This document shows positions 1 to 9,178 of a stretch of DNA of 64,000 bases, piece after piece. The position numbers and the translations under genes are program-made. Positions within the stretch are counted from its first letter, which is position 1. Every line of letters starts with the position of its first letter. This DNA comes from Saprospirales bacterium. GTDB taxonomy: Bacteria; Bacteroidota; Bacteroidia; Chitinophagales; Saprospiraceae. The stretch is taken from NCBI GenBank assembly GCA_016719895.1, contig JADJYG010000003.1, positions 186,001 to 250,000 of the forward strand. Reading direction: 5' to 3'. The notes under the pieces are model-generated. The model made no database searches, was not told the origin of the DNA, and saw only the letters and a list, made by a program, of their open reading frames with translations.

Positions 1-2637
1 TGCCCGGCTAACCTGGCGGCTTTCTATGCGCTGCCCGGCGCCTCGGCTGCCGATAATTGCGACGCCACACCCGGTTACAGCTGCGATACCGGACCCTTGA
101 CCGGCGGCGCCTGCGGGGGAACCGTAATACGGACCTTCGGCGTAATGGACGACTGTGGCAATATGGCAACCTGTTCGCAGGTGATCACGGTAGACGACAA
201 CACGCCGCCGGTAGTTGTCCCAGGTGCCATAGCGCCCTGTTACCCGACTGTAGCGGAGGCGGAGGCAGCCGCATCAGCCGCTACAAACGCCACGGATAAT
301 TGCCCGTCTCTGCTGACCATGACCGTAAATACCAGCGGGACCTGTTCGGCCGTGATTACGGTATCTTTTACCGACGCCTGTGGAAACGCCAGCTTCACCA
401 CCTACAATACGCGTATCGACAATACGCCGCCGGCAATCACTTGCCCACCCAACCTGAACCTCGGTTGCAACGTCGCAGTCCCCGCCCCGGATATCGCAAC
501 AGTGACCGTTTCCGACAACTGCCCCGGCGCCATCACCGCCGTTCATCTTGGCGACACCCCGATACTTGACCCGGATTGTTTGGAAACCCGCACCCGGACC
601 TACCAGGCCACGGATGGGTGCGGCAACACGGCATCCTGCATACAAACCATTACCCGCAAGGTCGATACCGCGCCACCGGCGATCGCCTGCCCACCGAACC
701 TGGCGCTCACCTGCAATGCGGCTATTCCTGCCCCGGATATCACAACAGTGACCGTTTCCGACAATTGCCCCGGCGCGATCACCGCCGTTCACCTCGGCGA
801 CAGCCCCCCGGTCATTGATCCGGTGAGTTGTATTGAAATACGGACGCGAACCTACCGGGCGACAGATGCCTGTGGAAATACGATGACCTGTGCGCAAACC
901 ATTGGACGCAGAGTAGACACCACTCCGCCGACGGTCACTTGCCCGCCCAACCTGAACCTGGGCTGCAACGCCGCGATCCCCGCAGCGGATATTGCAAGCG
1001 TTGTGGTGTCCGACAACTGCCCCGGCGCCATCACCGCCGTTCATCTCGGCGACACGCCCCCGGCAATTGACCCGGCAACTTGTATGGAAACGCGCACCCG
1101 GACCTACCAGGCCACGGATGCCTGCGGAAATACCGCCAGCTGCCAGCAAACCATCACCCGCACGGTGGATACCACTCCGCCAACGATCGCTTGCCCGCCC
1201 AACCTGACACTCGCCTGCAACGCCGCCATTCCCGCACCGGATATCGCCACCGTTGTGGTATCCGACAACTGCCCCGGCGCCATCACCGTCGTTCACCTCG
1301 GCGACAGCCCCCCGGTAATTGACCCGGCTACTTGTATGGAAACGCGCACCCGGACCTACCGGGCTACGGATACCTGCGGAAACACGGCACTGTGCGCGCA
1401 AACCATCACCCGCAAAGTGGATACCACGCCGCCGGCCACGACCTGCCCCCCAGACGTCATCCTGGGCTGCAATGGGCCTATCCCGCCGCCGGATATTTTG
1501 ACGGTTGTGGTTAATGACAACTGCCCTGGCGCAATAGTGGTGATTTTCCTAGGCGATACGCCGCCGCTCTTTGATGCCGCAACCTGTATGGAAACCCGCA
1601 CCCGGACCTACCGGGCTACGGATGATTGCGCAAACACCATGACCTGCAAACAAACCATTACCCGCAAGCTGGATATGACGCCCCCCACGATCACCTGCCC
1701 GGCCAATGAGACGGTGGAATGTGCCGGAGCCGTGCCGCCCTGCCCGGCTTCCCTGGCCGATTTCCTGTTGCTGCCGGGCGCCGGCGCTACAGACAATTGT
1801 GACCTCGACCCAGGTTCTTTAACCTGTACGGATGGGCCGGTAATGGGAAACCCCTGCAGCGGTTCGATGACCCGTATTTATAGCATAAAAGACGATTGTG
1901 GAAACATAGATGACTGTATTCAGATCTTTTTCCTGATCGACAATGTGCCGCCGAATCTGGTTTGTCCGGATTCTATCATCCTGTGTGTTGAAGACATGAC
2001 GGACCCCTGTACGACAGGTTTCCCGAATAACTTGAAAATTTGTTCGGACATTTTCCCGATTTGCCCGGCGCCTCCCGCTCTACCAGGGTGTCTTCAGTCA
2101 AGACTTTGCCCTCACCCAAATGGTTGTGTGGTTTGTCCAACCATGTGGTTCCTGGTGCCCCGGGGAAATGGAACACCCGTTATGGATGTTTGCAGTGACG
2201 TAAAATTGACGTATTGCGACCCGGATAATAGTATTCCCACTTGCGTTTTTATTCCGGGAGCTGCCCCCCCCTATTTGCTTTTTACGCGCACCTGGATTGC
2301 CTATGACGAATGCGGAAACCGGTCCGAATGCAAACAAAAAATCTATTGCGATCCGACCTGCCACCATAAAGACCCTTCAAGCGACTTTTCCATCTTCCCC
2401 AACCCCACGTACGACGCCTTTACCGTGCGGTTTGAAGAGCATTGCATCGGCATGTCCGTCTCGATCGAGGTCTTTAACCATTTGGGCCAGCGCGTGTTGA
2501 CCAAAACCCTGGACGCCCTTCCGGCTACCGACGTACCCCTGTCGGCGGCAATGATGCCCGGCAGTATGTACCAGGTGGCGGTTCGATTGGACAATCGAAA
2601 TCCCGTGGTGAAAAACCTGGCAGTCGTGAAAGATTAA
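1..2637 (+). CDS. HYR-repeat secreted protein with T9SS sorting domain, 5' end outside window
   Basis: The reading frame is open from the first base of the window, so the N-terminus and signal peptide lie upstream and the 878 residues seen are a C-terminal part. The protein is cysteine-rich and made of HYR-type immunoglobulin-like modules, each with a TPP..TCPPN start, a DNCPGAI core and an ATDxCGNT..C..TI end. A less regular cysteine-rich region follows. The last ~80 residues begin FSIFPNPTYDAFTV and read as a type-A T9SS C-terminal sorting domain. HYR modules are known from adhesive extracellular proteins, so a cell-surface or secreted adhesin is the inference. The stop codon (2635-2637) touches a palindromic element. 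I am sure of the family but not of any binding partner. Confidence 0.85.
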   Translation, partial: CPANLAAFYALPGASAADNCDATPGYSCDTGPLTGGACGGTVIRTFGVMDDCGNMATCSQVITVDDNTPPVVVPGAIAPCYPTVAEAEAAASAATNATDNCPSLLTMTVNTSGTCSAVITVSFTDACGNASFTTYNTRIDNTPPAITCPPNLNLGCNVAVPAPDIATVTVSDNCPGAITAVHLGDTPILDPDCLETRTRTYQATDGCGNTASCIQTITRKVDTAPPAIACPPNLALTCNAAIPAPDITTVTVSDNCPGAITAVHLGDSPPVIDPVSCIEIRTRTYRATDACGNTMTCAQTIGRRVDTTPPTVTCPPNLNLGCNAAIPAADIASVVVSDNCPGAITAVHLGDTPPAIDPATCMETRTRTYQATDACGNTASCQQTITRTVDTTPPTIACPPNLTLACNAAIPAPDIATVVVSDNCPGAITVVHLGDSPPVIDPATCMETRTRTYRATDTCGNTALCAQTITRKVDTTPPATTCPPDVILGCNGPIPPPDILTVVVNDNCPGAIVVIFLGDTPPLFDAATCMETRTRTYRATDDCANTMTCKQTITRKLDMTPPTITCPANETVECAGAVPPCPASLADFLLLPGAGATDNCDLDPGSLTCTDGPVMGNPCSGSMTRIYSIKDDCGNIDDCIQIFFLIDNVPPNLVCPDSIILCVEDMTDPCTTGFPNNLKICSDIFPICPAPPALPGCLQSRLCPHPNGCVVCPTMWFLVPRGNGTPVMDVCSDVKLTYCDPDNSIPTCVFIPGAAPPYLLFTRTWIAYDECGNRSECKQKIYCDPTCHHKDPSSDFSIFPNPTYDAFTVRFEEHCIGMSVSIEVFNHLGQRVLTKTLDALPATDVPLSAAMMPGSMYQVAVRLDNRNPVVKNLAVVKD
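415..1668 (+). repeat. Five tandem HYR modules, 252-bp period
   Basis: Five consecutive coding repeats lie in the HYR protein. Module boundaries at the VDTTPP-like motif fall at 415, 661, 913, 1165 and 1417, with the next at 1669. The period is exactly 252 bp (84 codons), except that the first unit is 246 bp. Long stretches are near-identical at DNA level, which indicates recent duplication or gene conversion. Confidence 0.85.
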
Positions 2638-2797
2638 GGAATGTGTCCGAAATAACTTACCATTTTGGGCGGCGTCTTCTTGACGCTGACTTCGTTGGTA
2701 AAACAGTTGCGTAGCGATGCTATGCGCCTGTTTCACCGCCTTGCCAGCGCCAAGAATACACTCGCCGAAAACGGCAACTTATTTCGGACACGTTCCT
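2637..2797. repeat. 161-bp full-length imperfect palindrome, MITE-like
   Basis: The left arm from 2637 (AGGAATGTGTCCGAAATAA) matches the reverse complement of the right arm ending at 2797 (AGGAACGTGTCCGAAATAA). The match continues inward with scattered mismatches to a centre at 2716-2718, between GTAGC and GCTAT. The whole element can fold into one long hairpin. It has no coding capacity. Its left end overlaps the last base of the upstream stop codon. It could be a miniature transposable element, a transcription-ending structure, or both. Confidence 0.75.
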
Positions 2798-2833
2798 AAG
2801 GATTTTCTGCCGGAGTCAAAAAATCTTTTCACA

Positions 2834-2866
2834 GGGGGCGCCTGCACGGGGGTGGCAGGCGCCCCC
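2834..2866. terminator. Strong GC hairpin between genes
   Basis: A perfect 12-bp stem GGGGGCGCCTGC / GCAGGCGCCCCC with a 9-nt loop. No T-run follows on the plus strand. On the minus strand it is followed by GATTTTTTG. It may end transcription, or it may lie in the leader of the glucosidase gene 84 bases downstream. Confidence 0.45.
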
Positions 2867-2922
2867 GCTTGCGGGAGGCGGCATCCGTAATAAGCAGTAC
2901 TGAAAACTCCGCGGCCTTGCGC

Positions 2923-2930
2923 TATTTTTG
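2923..2930 (+). promoter_or_regulatory. Candidate -7 box of the glucosidase gene
   Basis: TATTTTTG fits the Bacteroidota -7 consensus TAnnTTTG and lies 19 bases before the chosen ATG. No clear TTTG -33 box was found at the usual distance, so this rests on one box only. Confidence 0.3.
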
Positions 2931-2949
2931 CCGCAAACGCCATACGCGC

Positions 2950-5202
2950 ATGAAAAAAATGTTGTCTATCGCATTTGCCTGGTTGTCCTTCAACAGCCTC
3001 TCCGCCCAAAACACCTCCGTCCAAAACATCGAACCGCGCCTGGAAGCCCTGCTGGCAAAGATGACCCTCGATGAAAAGATCGGCCAGCTCAACCAGGTAG
3101 TCGGCGATATCAGCACCGGTACCGAGGTCAGAAGCGACGGCCTGCTCGCCCAGATTCGCGCCGGCAAGGTAGGCAGCGTGCTCAGCCATACCAATTTCGA
3201 CAATAAAACCGCCATTCAGCAGGTAGCCGTCCGCGAATCGCGCCTGGGCATCCCCATCCTGTTCGGCTTCGATGTGATTCACGGTTATAAAACCATCTTC
3301 CCGATCCCCCTGGCGCAGGCAGCCACCTGGAACCTGGCCGCCATCGAACGCGCCGAGCGCATCGCCGCCGCCGAAGCCGCCGCCGACGGCCAACACTGGA
3401 CCTTCTCGCCCATGGTCGACATCACCCACGACCCCCGCTGGGGCCGCGTGATGGAGGGCGCCGGCGAAGACCCCTGGTACGGCAGCCTGGTGGCGCAGGC
3501 CCGCATACGGAGCTTTCAGGGCGACGACCTGAGCGCCGTCAACACCCTGGCGGCTTGCGCCAAACACTTTGCCGGCTACGGCTTCACCGAAGGCGGCCGC
3601 GAATACAACACCGTGGACATGAGCGAACAGCGCCTGCGCCAGCTGGTGTTGCCGCCCTTCGAAGCCGCCGTGCAGGCCGGTTGCGCCACGTTTATGAACG
3701 CCTTCAACACGCTCAATGGCGTGCCTGCCAGCATGAACAAACACCTCGTCAGCGATATCCTGCGCGGCGAATGGGGCTTCCGGGGCCTGGTCGTGAGCGA
3801 CTGGAATTCATTTGGCGAAACCATCATCCACGGCGCCGCGGCCGACGACGTGGATGCCTCGGCCAAATGCCTGTCGGCAGGCAGCGACATGGACATGGCC
3901 GGCGGCACCTTCCAGCGCGGCCTGCAAAAAGCCCTGGCGCAGGGCCGGGTTTCCGAACAACAAATTGACGATGCTGTGCGCCGCGTGCTCCGCCTGAAAT
4001 TCGCCCTGGGCCTGTTCGACGACCCTTTCCGCTACCTCAACCCCAACCGGCGTGCGCAAACCCTGGAAAAACCCGAATACCGCCAGGCCTCGCGCGAAAT
4101 GGCCGCAGAAAGTATGGTGCTGCTCAAAAACGACGGCGGCCTGCTACCCCTCGATCCCAAGGGCCCTTTTCGCAAAATCGCTCTCATCGGACCCTATGTC
4201 AACAGCATCGGCCACAAAGACTACATGAGCTTCTGGACGCTCGGCCTGGGCAACCCCCAGTACGACTCTACCAAAGTGGTCACGCCGGCGCAAGCCCTCA
4301 AACCCCGGCTGGAAGAAATGGGCTTCGAAGTGACCGTCACGGAGGTTTGCCTGGATGCCAACTGCGACGAAAAGGCCCTCAGCGCCGCCCTGAATGCCGC
4401 CCGCGAGGCCGACCTGGTCATCGCTTGCCTGGGCGAACGCGGCATCGATTGCGGCGAAAGCCGTTGCGTCAGCACGCTCGAACTGCCGCGCGGCCAGGAA
4501 CGCCTGCTGCAAGTGGTAAGCCGCAACAACAAGCCCACCGTCATGGTCCTGTTCAACAGCCGCCCCCTGGCCTTTCCCTGGGCCTCGGAAAACGTGCCCG
4601 CCATCCTGGTCGCCTGGCAGCCCGGCTTTGAGGCCGGCAACGCCCTGGCCGACGTGCTCACCGGCAGCGTAAACCCATCGGGCAAGCTGACCGTCACGTT
4701 CCCGCGCAATACCGGCCAGATCCCCCTGTACTACAACCACCTCAATACCGGCAGGCCCCAGGCCAACTTCGGCCAAATGTGGACCAGCGGCTACCTCGAC
4801 GTGCCCAACACGCCGGCCTATCCCTTCGGCTACGGCTTGAGCTATACAACGTTTGGTTATTCCGGTCTGACCCTGAGCAAAACGGCTATCGGCCCCGGCG
4901 AAACCCTGGAGGTATCCGTTACGGTGGCTAATACCGGCAAAGTGACCGGTCAGGAAGTTGCGCAGTTGTACATCCGCGACCCGGCAGCCGACATCGCCCG
5001 GCCGGTGAAGGAACTGAAGGGTTTTGAAAAAATCCGCCTGGCGCCCGGCGAACGCCGGACCCTGACGTTCAAACTCAGCGCCAAAGACCTGGCCTACTGG
5101 AACCACGAAGGGCGCTTCAAAGCGGACTCCGGGCAGTTCCGGGTATTTGCCGGCGGCAATTCGGTGGAGGTTCTGGAGGCGGAGTTTGAGTTGAAGGAGT
5201 GA
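2950..5202 (+). CDS. bglX: Periplasmic beta-glucosidase, glycoside hydrolase family 3
   Basis: A 750-aa GH3 enzyme that hydrolyses beta-linked glucosides or xylosides from oligosaccharides. The start is ATG 2950 because it gives a clean signal peptide (MKKMLSIAFAWLSFNSLSAQ); the frame is open further upstream without one. Domain order is the GH3 N-terminal barrel (about 25-370) with the KHFAGYG motif and the nucleophile Asp284 in VVSDWNS, then the GH3 C-terminal sandwich (about 405-625), then a fibronectin-III-like domain (about 660-745). The length is typical of BglX. It stands alone on the plus strand with no SusCD pair beside it, so the substrate cannot be inferred. Confidence 0.92.
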   Translation: MKKMLSIAFAWLSFNSLSAQNTSVQNIEPRLEALLAKMTLDEKIGQLNQVVGDISTGTEVRSDGLLAQIRAGKVGSVLSHTNFDNKTAIQQVAVRESRLGIPILFGFDVIHGYKTIFPIPLAQAATWNLAAIERAERIAAAEAAADGQHWTFSPMVDITHDPRWGRVMEGAGEDPWYGSLVAQARIRSFQGDDLSAVNTLAACAKHFAGYGFTEGGREYNTVDMSEQRLRQLVLPPFEAAVQAGCATFMNAFNTLNGVPASMNKHLVSDILRGEWGFRGLVVSDWNSFGETIIHGAAADDVDASAKCLSAGSDMDMAGGTFQRGLQKALAQGRVSEQQIDDAVRRVLRLKFALGLFDDPFRYLNPNRRAQTLEKPEYRQASREMAAESMVLLKNDGGLLPLDPKGPFRKIALIGPYVNSIGHKDYMSFWTLGLGNPQYDSTKVVTPAQALKPRLEEMGFEVTVTEVCLDANCDEKALSAALNAAREADLVIACLGERGIDCGESRCVSTLELPRGQERLLQVVSRNNKPTVMVLFNSRPLAFPWASENVPAILVAWQPGFEAGNALADVLTGSVNPSGKLTVTFPRNTGQIPLYYNHLNTGRPQANFGQMWTSGYLDVPNTPAYPFGYGLSYTTFGYSGLTLSKTAIGPGETLEVSVTVANTGKVTGQEVAQLYIRDPAADIARPVKELKGFEKIRLAPGERRTLTFKLSAKDLAYWNHEGRFKADSGQFRVFAGGNSVEVLEAEFELKE

Positions 5203-5326
5203 GGATGGGTGGGGTTGTTCTGCGCCTCATGCCCCTTCCTGACGCCGGTCATTTCCCGGCCGTGTTTCTTTCCCGATCTTTCGGCATCTCCAGAACCGGT
5301 ATTTTTCAACCAAAAATGCTCATGCC

Positions 5327-5854
5327 ATGACCATGACTGAATTCAGACCCGCCGCAGGGGATTATGCCCCGTATTTCGAGGGATATGTAGCCGCTGCCGA
5401 AACCGGCGATATTCTGATCTACCTGACGGCGCAAAAAGACGAGGCCGTCGGGTTTTTAAAATCCATTGTCTGGGAAAAATGGGAACTGGCCTATGCCCAG
5501 GATAAATGGACGCTGGCCGAAGCCGTGCTCCACATGATCGATACCGAGCGGATATTTGCCTACCGGGCTTTGCGCATCGCCCGCGGCGATACCACGCCGT
5601 TGCCGGGTTTCGATCAGGACACGTATGTGCCCCGTTCCGGCGCCGCTTTGCGCACGCCGGCGTCCATCGTCGATGAGTTTGCCGCCGTTCGCGAGGCCAC
5701 GATCCAGTTGTTTAAAAATTTTACGGAAGAAATGTGGGAACGCCGCGGCGTCGCCGCCGACGCGGAGGTGACCGCGCTGGCCCTGGCGTTTATCATCGCC
5801 GGCCACACCACGCACCACCTGCGTGTGATCCGGGAGCGCTACTTGGCCTTGTAA
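5327..5854 (+). CDS. DinB-like four-helix metal-binding protein
   Basis: A 175-aa protein with the DinB/YfiT-type arrangement: a histidine in helix 2 (His69 in VLHMID) and a C-terminal pair (His160 and His163/164 in AGHTTHH), which in this superfamily bind one divalent metal. Several members are thiol-dependent transferases or stress proteins, but the reaction of this one is unknown. The start is ATG 5327, with a second in-frame ATG at 5333. It runs convergently to fabH, 25 bases away. Confidence 0.8.
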   Translation: MTMTEFRPAAGDYAPYFEGYVAAAETGDILIYLTAQKDEAVGFLKSIVWEKWELAYAQDKWTLAEAVLHMIDTERIFAYRALRIARGDTTPLPGFDQDTYVPRSGAALRTPASIVDEFAAVREATIQLFKNFTEEMWERRGVAADAEVTALALAFIIAGHTTHHLRVIRERYLAL

Positions 5855-5879
5855 AAGCGGGGCGTTGGCGGCAAGGCGT

Positions 5880-6953
5880 TTACCCCCAGCGCAGCAGCGC
5901 GCTGGCCCAGGTAAATCCCGACCCGAATGCCGCGAGGCAAACGAGGTCGCCGTCTTTTATTTTTCCGGCCTCCCAGGCTTCGCACAGGGCAATAGGTATC
6001 GAAGCGGCCGTGGTATTGCCGAAGCGCTGAATGTTGTTCCACACCTGGTCGTCGCGCAGGCCGAGTTTTTTTTGCACAAACTGGCTGATGCGCAGGTTGG
6101 CCTGGTGGGGAATGAGCATATCGAGGTCGGCGGAGGTCAGCCCGGCCGCTTGGAGGGCTTCGAAGATCACTTCCGGGAATTTTTGCACGGCCATTTTGAA
6201 CACGAACTGTCCTTCCATATTCGGATAATACAGGCCTTCCTGCAGCATGCGGGGCGTAAAAAAGATCTCGCCGGGCGTTTCGACGGGCGGATAACCCAAG
6301 TCCGCTTCTTCACCGAGCTTCCGCATGTGATAGCCGCCATGGCACCCCGGGTTGATAAACGCCAGTTTTTCGGCGTAGGTACCGTCGGAATGCAATTTGG
6401 TAGCCAGAATGCCCCGCTCCGGGTTGTCGGAGGGCTGCAGGATGGCAGCGCCGGCGCCGTCGCCGAAAATAACGGTTACGTTCCGGCCCCGGGTACTAAA
6501 GTCGAGGCCCATCGAGTGCATTTCCGAGCCGACGACGAGCACATTTTTGTATGTTCCCGTGCGAACAAACTGATCGGCAACCGACAGGGCATACACAAAG
6601 CCGCTGCATTGGTTGCGCACATCCAGTGCGCCCACTTCCCGGTGGGTGATGCCCAACTCGCGCTGCACCAATACGCCGCAGCCGGGAAAATAGTAGTCGG
6701 GGCTCAGGGTGGCAAAAATGATAAAATCGATATCCTCCGGGCGGATGCCGGCGCGCTCGCAGGCGATGCGGGTAGCCGCAGCCGCCATCGTGGTAGTGGT
6801 TTCCTCGTGCTTGCGCCCATAGCGGCGCTCCTGAATGCCGGTGCGTTCCTGAATCCACTCGTCGGTGGTGTCCATGATCTGGACGAGGTCGCCGTTTTTC
6901 ACTACCCGTTCGGGGACGTAATAGCCAATACCGGCAATTTTGCTGCGCAACAT
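5880..6953 (-). CDS. fabH: 3-oxoacyl-ACP synthase III (FabH family)
   Basis: A 357-aa thiolase-fold condensing enzyme. FabH starts fatty-acid synthesis by joining acetyl-CoA to malonyl-ACP in the cytoplasm. The catalytic triad is visible: Cys116 in VRNQCSGF, His283 in IPHQANLRI and Asn313 in FGNTTAASIP. The length is slightly above the ~320-330 aa of classical FabH, and Bacteroidota carry several paralogues, so it may serve a branched-chain or special lipid rather than the main pathway. It is not next to plsX, fabD or fabG, the usual partners. Confidence 0.9.
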   Translation of the reverse strand: MLRSKIAGIGYYVPERVVKNGDLVQIMDTTDEWIQERTGIQERRYGRKHEETTTTMAAAATRIACERAGIRPEDIDFIIFATLSPDYYFPGCGVLVQRELGITHREVGALDVRNQCSGFVYALSVADQFVRTGTYKNVLVVGSEMHSMGLDFSTRGRNVTVIFGDGAGAAILQPSDNPERGILATKLHSDGTYAEKLAFINPGCHGGYHMRKLGEEADLGYPPVETPGEIFFTPRMLQEGLYYPNMEGQFVFKMAVQKFPEVIFEALQAAGLTSADLDMLIPHQANLRISQFVQKKLGLRDDQVWNNIQRFGNTTAASIPIALCEAWEAGKIKDGDLVCLAAFGSGFTWASALLRWG

Positions 6954-6983
6954 ATATGATTATGTATATAAGTGAATAAATGG

Positions 6984-6991
6984 CAAATTTA
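6984..6991 (-). promoter_or_regulatory. Candidate -7 box of fabH
   Basis: On the minus strand the sequence reads TAAATTTG, a full match to TAnnTTTG, 30 bases before the fabH start in an AT-rich stretch. No convincing -33 box was found. Confidence 0.35.
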
Positions 6992-7060
6992 ATAGAAGTA
7001 ACCTAATAGCCCCCTTTTCAGCCTTCGAATTAATTGTTGCAGTGAAAAGATTCCCAAAAA

Positions 7061-8011
7061 TCAGTTAGAACCAGAAGCCTTACGCCAACGCCAGACAGCA
7101 ACGCCGATAACAGCGCCGATCAACAACACCGACCACAAACGGGCGATAAACAACAGCAAGGCTTGCAGTCCCCGCCAGCCGCCAGCAAGGGCTTCCGCCA
7201 GTTGATTGCCGAATCCGGCTTGCGGAGAAGTCACGTCTTCCAGGTTGACGACCATTTCCCGGCGTACCACCGGGCGCTGGTAAATTTCTATTTCCACGGT
7301 ACTCAGCTGCACCGCGTCGTCAAGGCGAAGTTGTTCCAACCGGGCGGCATCGGCGGCGGCGCGACCTCCGAACGATTTATCGATAGCCTCGGTAACCGAC
7401 GGCAATTTACCGCCTTGGGCAGTGGCTGCTTCGATCTGCCCCTGGTACTGGCGGTTGCGGAGTTCGGCAAGTCGTTTTTCCAGGGCATTCAGGGTTTCGT
7501 CCACGACGTGGATACGCCGGTAATCCAGCAATTCTGCCCAGGGGGCGATGGCGCGCAGCGTGGTATCCAGTTGAGCGTAGGGAATCCGGAAAACCAGCCG
7601 GCACTGAAGAGCAAACACACTGGTTTCCAGCGAAGAATCGCTGCCGACCGGCGTAAGGTGGTATTGTTCGCGGTTTTGCGTGAGATCGTCCTCGAGCACG
7701 AAACCGCCGTTTTGCTGCACGACGTCTTCGATGCCGAGCGTCGCTTGCAGTACGTCGGCTGTGCGAAAACGGAGTTCGGCCGTACGCACCAGTTTTTTAA
7801 CGGCATCCCAGCGGGTCGACTCGGCGGCCGCAGAATGAAAGACGTACGAAGACACTGGCGGCGGAGCAGCCTGGCGCCCGGGTGCCAGGGGAACTGCATC
7901 CTCTGAATCTGGTTCGATGGCAGATGGGCTTTGTTCGTTTTGGCGGCAGGAAAAAACGGCCGTTATGAGCAGTAGCAGGCAGGCGGGCGAAAGAAAGACA
8001 TAGCGTTTCAT
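7061..8011 (-). CDS. DUF4349 family lipoprotein with C-terminal membrane helix
   Basis: A 316-aa protein with a lipoprotein signal (lipobox ITAVFSC, Cys22). A DUF4349-like region (about 70-270) holds RTAELRFRTADV, a GGFVLED segment and a predicted coiled coil (ETLNALEKRLAELRN). One transmembrane helix near the C-terminus is followed by a basic tail. DUF4349 proteins are membrane-anchored with no established function. It is transcribed in the same direction as fabH, but the ~107-base gap and the AT-rich fabH promoter region argue against a tight operon. Confidence 0.8.
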   Translation of the reverse strand: MKRYVFLSPACLLLLITAVFSCRQNEQSPSAIEPDSEDAVPLAPGRQAAPPPVSSYVFHSAAAESTRWDAVKKLVRTAELRFRTADVLQATLGIEDVVQQNGGFVLEDDLTQNREQYHLTPVGSDSSLETSVFALQCRLVFRIPYAQLDTTLRAIAPWAELLDYRRIHVVDETLNALEKRLAELRNRQYQGQIEAATAQGGKLPSVTEAIDKSFGGRAAADAARLEQLRLDDAVQLSTVEIEIYQRPVVRREMVVNLEDVTSPQAGFGNQLAEALAGGWRGLQALLLFIARLWSVLLIGAVIGVAVWRWRKASGSN

Positions 8012-8485
8012 AATAGGTGTTTTTGTAAGCCTAGATGCTTTGCTGGAATAAATGGCATGGATGGGGCCGGCGGTTTAACAATATCAAGTAGGCCATTTAG
8101 TGCCGACAGGCAATAAAGCGTTGCTGTTGCTAAGGCGGCTGGAACGCGGATGCATGAAAAGTGCAAGGATTTTTGAGGTGGGTGCATGATTTGTGCTAGG
8201 ATTTGAATGAAATGTGCACGCCGAACGCCGGGGGAGGGGGTAGGTTTGGGGGCTGTTACTAACGAACAAAAAGCATGTGAACATGAATGGATATTTACTT
8301 TTCCGGTTTGCGTGGGCATGCTCACAATAGCATTGTTTGGACTGCAGAAGATTGCCCAGATGACCGAAGCAAGAGACGTTATAAAGTTCAATTGGCAGAT
8401 TCTGGGTGTCAATGCCATTGCAGTTAATTATCGCCGGAGCCCGCCGAAAATCCGATCCAAGAGTAGGCAACCAAAACCAATTCCA
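8012..8485. other. Non-coding interval before the small-gene cluster
   Basis: 474 bases between divergent genes. Open frames extend into it from both sides, but they lack family features and good starts. I see no strong hairpin or repeat. It must contain the promoters for the DUF4349 gene and the small genes. Confidence 0.4.
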
Positions 8486-8725
8486 ATGAAAGAAAACGTA
8501 TTCTCCGTTGACCTGGGCAACATGAAGATTTCCGACGCCCAGCGCAAAGAAATCAACGCCGCCGTTCAAACCGCCGTGACCGGCGTTCTGGCCAAAACGG
8601 GCGTCAGCAACAGCGCCGTCCTGATCCCCATCAACAAGTGGGCGAGAGGCCCTATCTGGTGGGGTATTATTGTGCGTCCCTGGAAAGATTTCGGCATCGG
8701 CGACCTGAACGAAATTGTCAAATAG
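8486..8725 (+). CDS. Small protein of unknown function (79 aa)
   Basis: The ATG at 8486 (MKENVFSVDLGNMKI) is preferred over the upstream start at 8207, because the upstream residues look like non-coding translation. The N-terminal half is a likely amphipathic helix (SDAQRKEINAAVQTAVTGVL). The C-terminal half is rich in Trp, Ile and Gly (GPIWWGIIVRPWKDFGIGDL). There is no Cys and no signal peptide. It sits 18 bases upstream of the cysteine-rich 137-aa gene, so the two are probably co-transcribed. I do not recognise a family. A small structural protein or a modified-peptide precursor are both possible, with no direct support. Confidence 0.6.
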   Translation: MKENVFSVDLGNMKISDAQRKEINAAVQTAVTGVLAKTGVSNSAVLIPINKWARGPIWWGIIVRPWKDFGIGDLNEIVK

Positions 8726-8743
8726 CCCACAACCCGGAACATT

Positions 8744-9157
8744 ATGGAAGCCCGCAAAAAGATAATGTGCCCCAGCAGCAAAGCGCAGCCGGGCGCGCAG
8801 CTACTGGGCGTTCGGCAGGACGACGGCACCGTGGCTATTTTGCCGCAACCGCTGCGCATCGACGAAGCGTTTGTGGAAACCGCCAATGCCGTCGCTCCCG
8901 CGGAACAAAGATTTCGCTTTACCAACAAGTGCGTCGAATCCGGCTGCATGCAGTGGACCGGTACCCGCTGCGGGGTGGCAGATAAAGTCCTGTCCGTGCT
9001 CGATCAGCTGCCCGTGGTGGAAGCCCTGCCCGAGTGCGGCATCCGCCCGCAGTGCCGCTGGTTTGGGCAAAACGGCCCCGTCGCCTGCCGGGCGTGCGCG
9101 TTTGTGATTACGCACACCACCGAAGCGGAGTGGGATACGCAAAACCAGGGCGTTTAA
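8744..9157 (+). CDS. Cysteine-rich protein of unknown function (137 aa)
   Basis: Eight cysteines are arranged as C9; C63, C68 and C76 (NKCVESGCMQWTGTRCGV); and C98, C104, C115 and C118 (ECGIRPQCRW...ACRAC). The spacing suggests metal or Fe-S binding rather than disulphides, because no signal peptide is present. The N-terminal start (MCPSSKAQPGAQLLG) is followed by a segment like a small beta domain. It is probably in an operon with the 79-aa gene. No family is recognised. A cytoplasmic metal-binding accessory protein is the inference. Confidence 0.65.
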   Translation: MEARKKIMCPSSKAQPGAQLLGVRQDDGTVAILPQPLRIDEAFVETANAVAPAEQRFRFTNKCVESGCMQWTGTRCGVADKVLSVLDQLPVVEALPECGIRPQCRWFGQNGPVACRACAFVITHTTEAEWDTQNQGV

Positions 9158-9178
9158 ATTAAATTTTATATTGGTGTT

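Noticed and set aside
274..1401. Long antisense open frame over the HYR gene (375 codons)
   Set aside because: It mirrors the repetitive GC-rich coding strand, has no family motifs, and the plus-strand frame is clearly the real protein. Similar antisense frames at 2779-3744, 4144-5106, 5865-6959, 21067-22137, 50289-51650, 54893-55849 and 60891-61643 were dropped for the same reason.
8207..8485. Upstream extension of the 79-aa gene to 172 residues
   Set aside because: The added residues lack a coherent pattern, while a good ATG at 8486 starts the ordered part.
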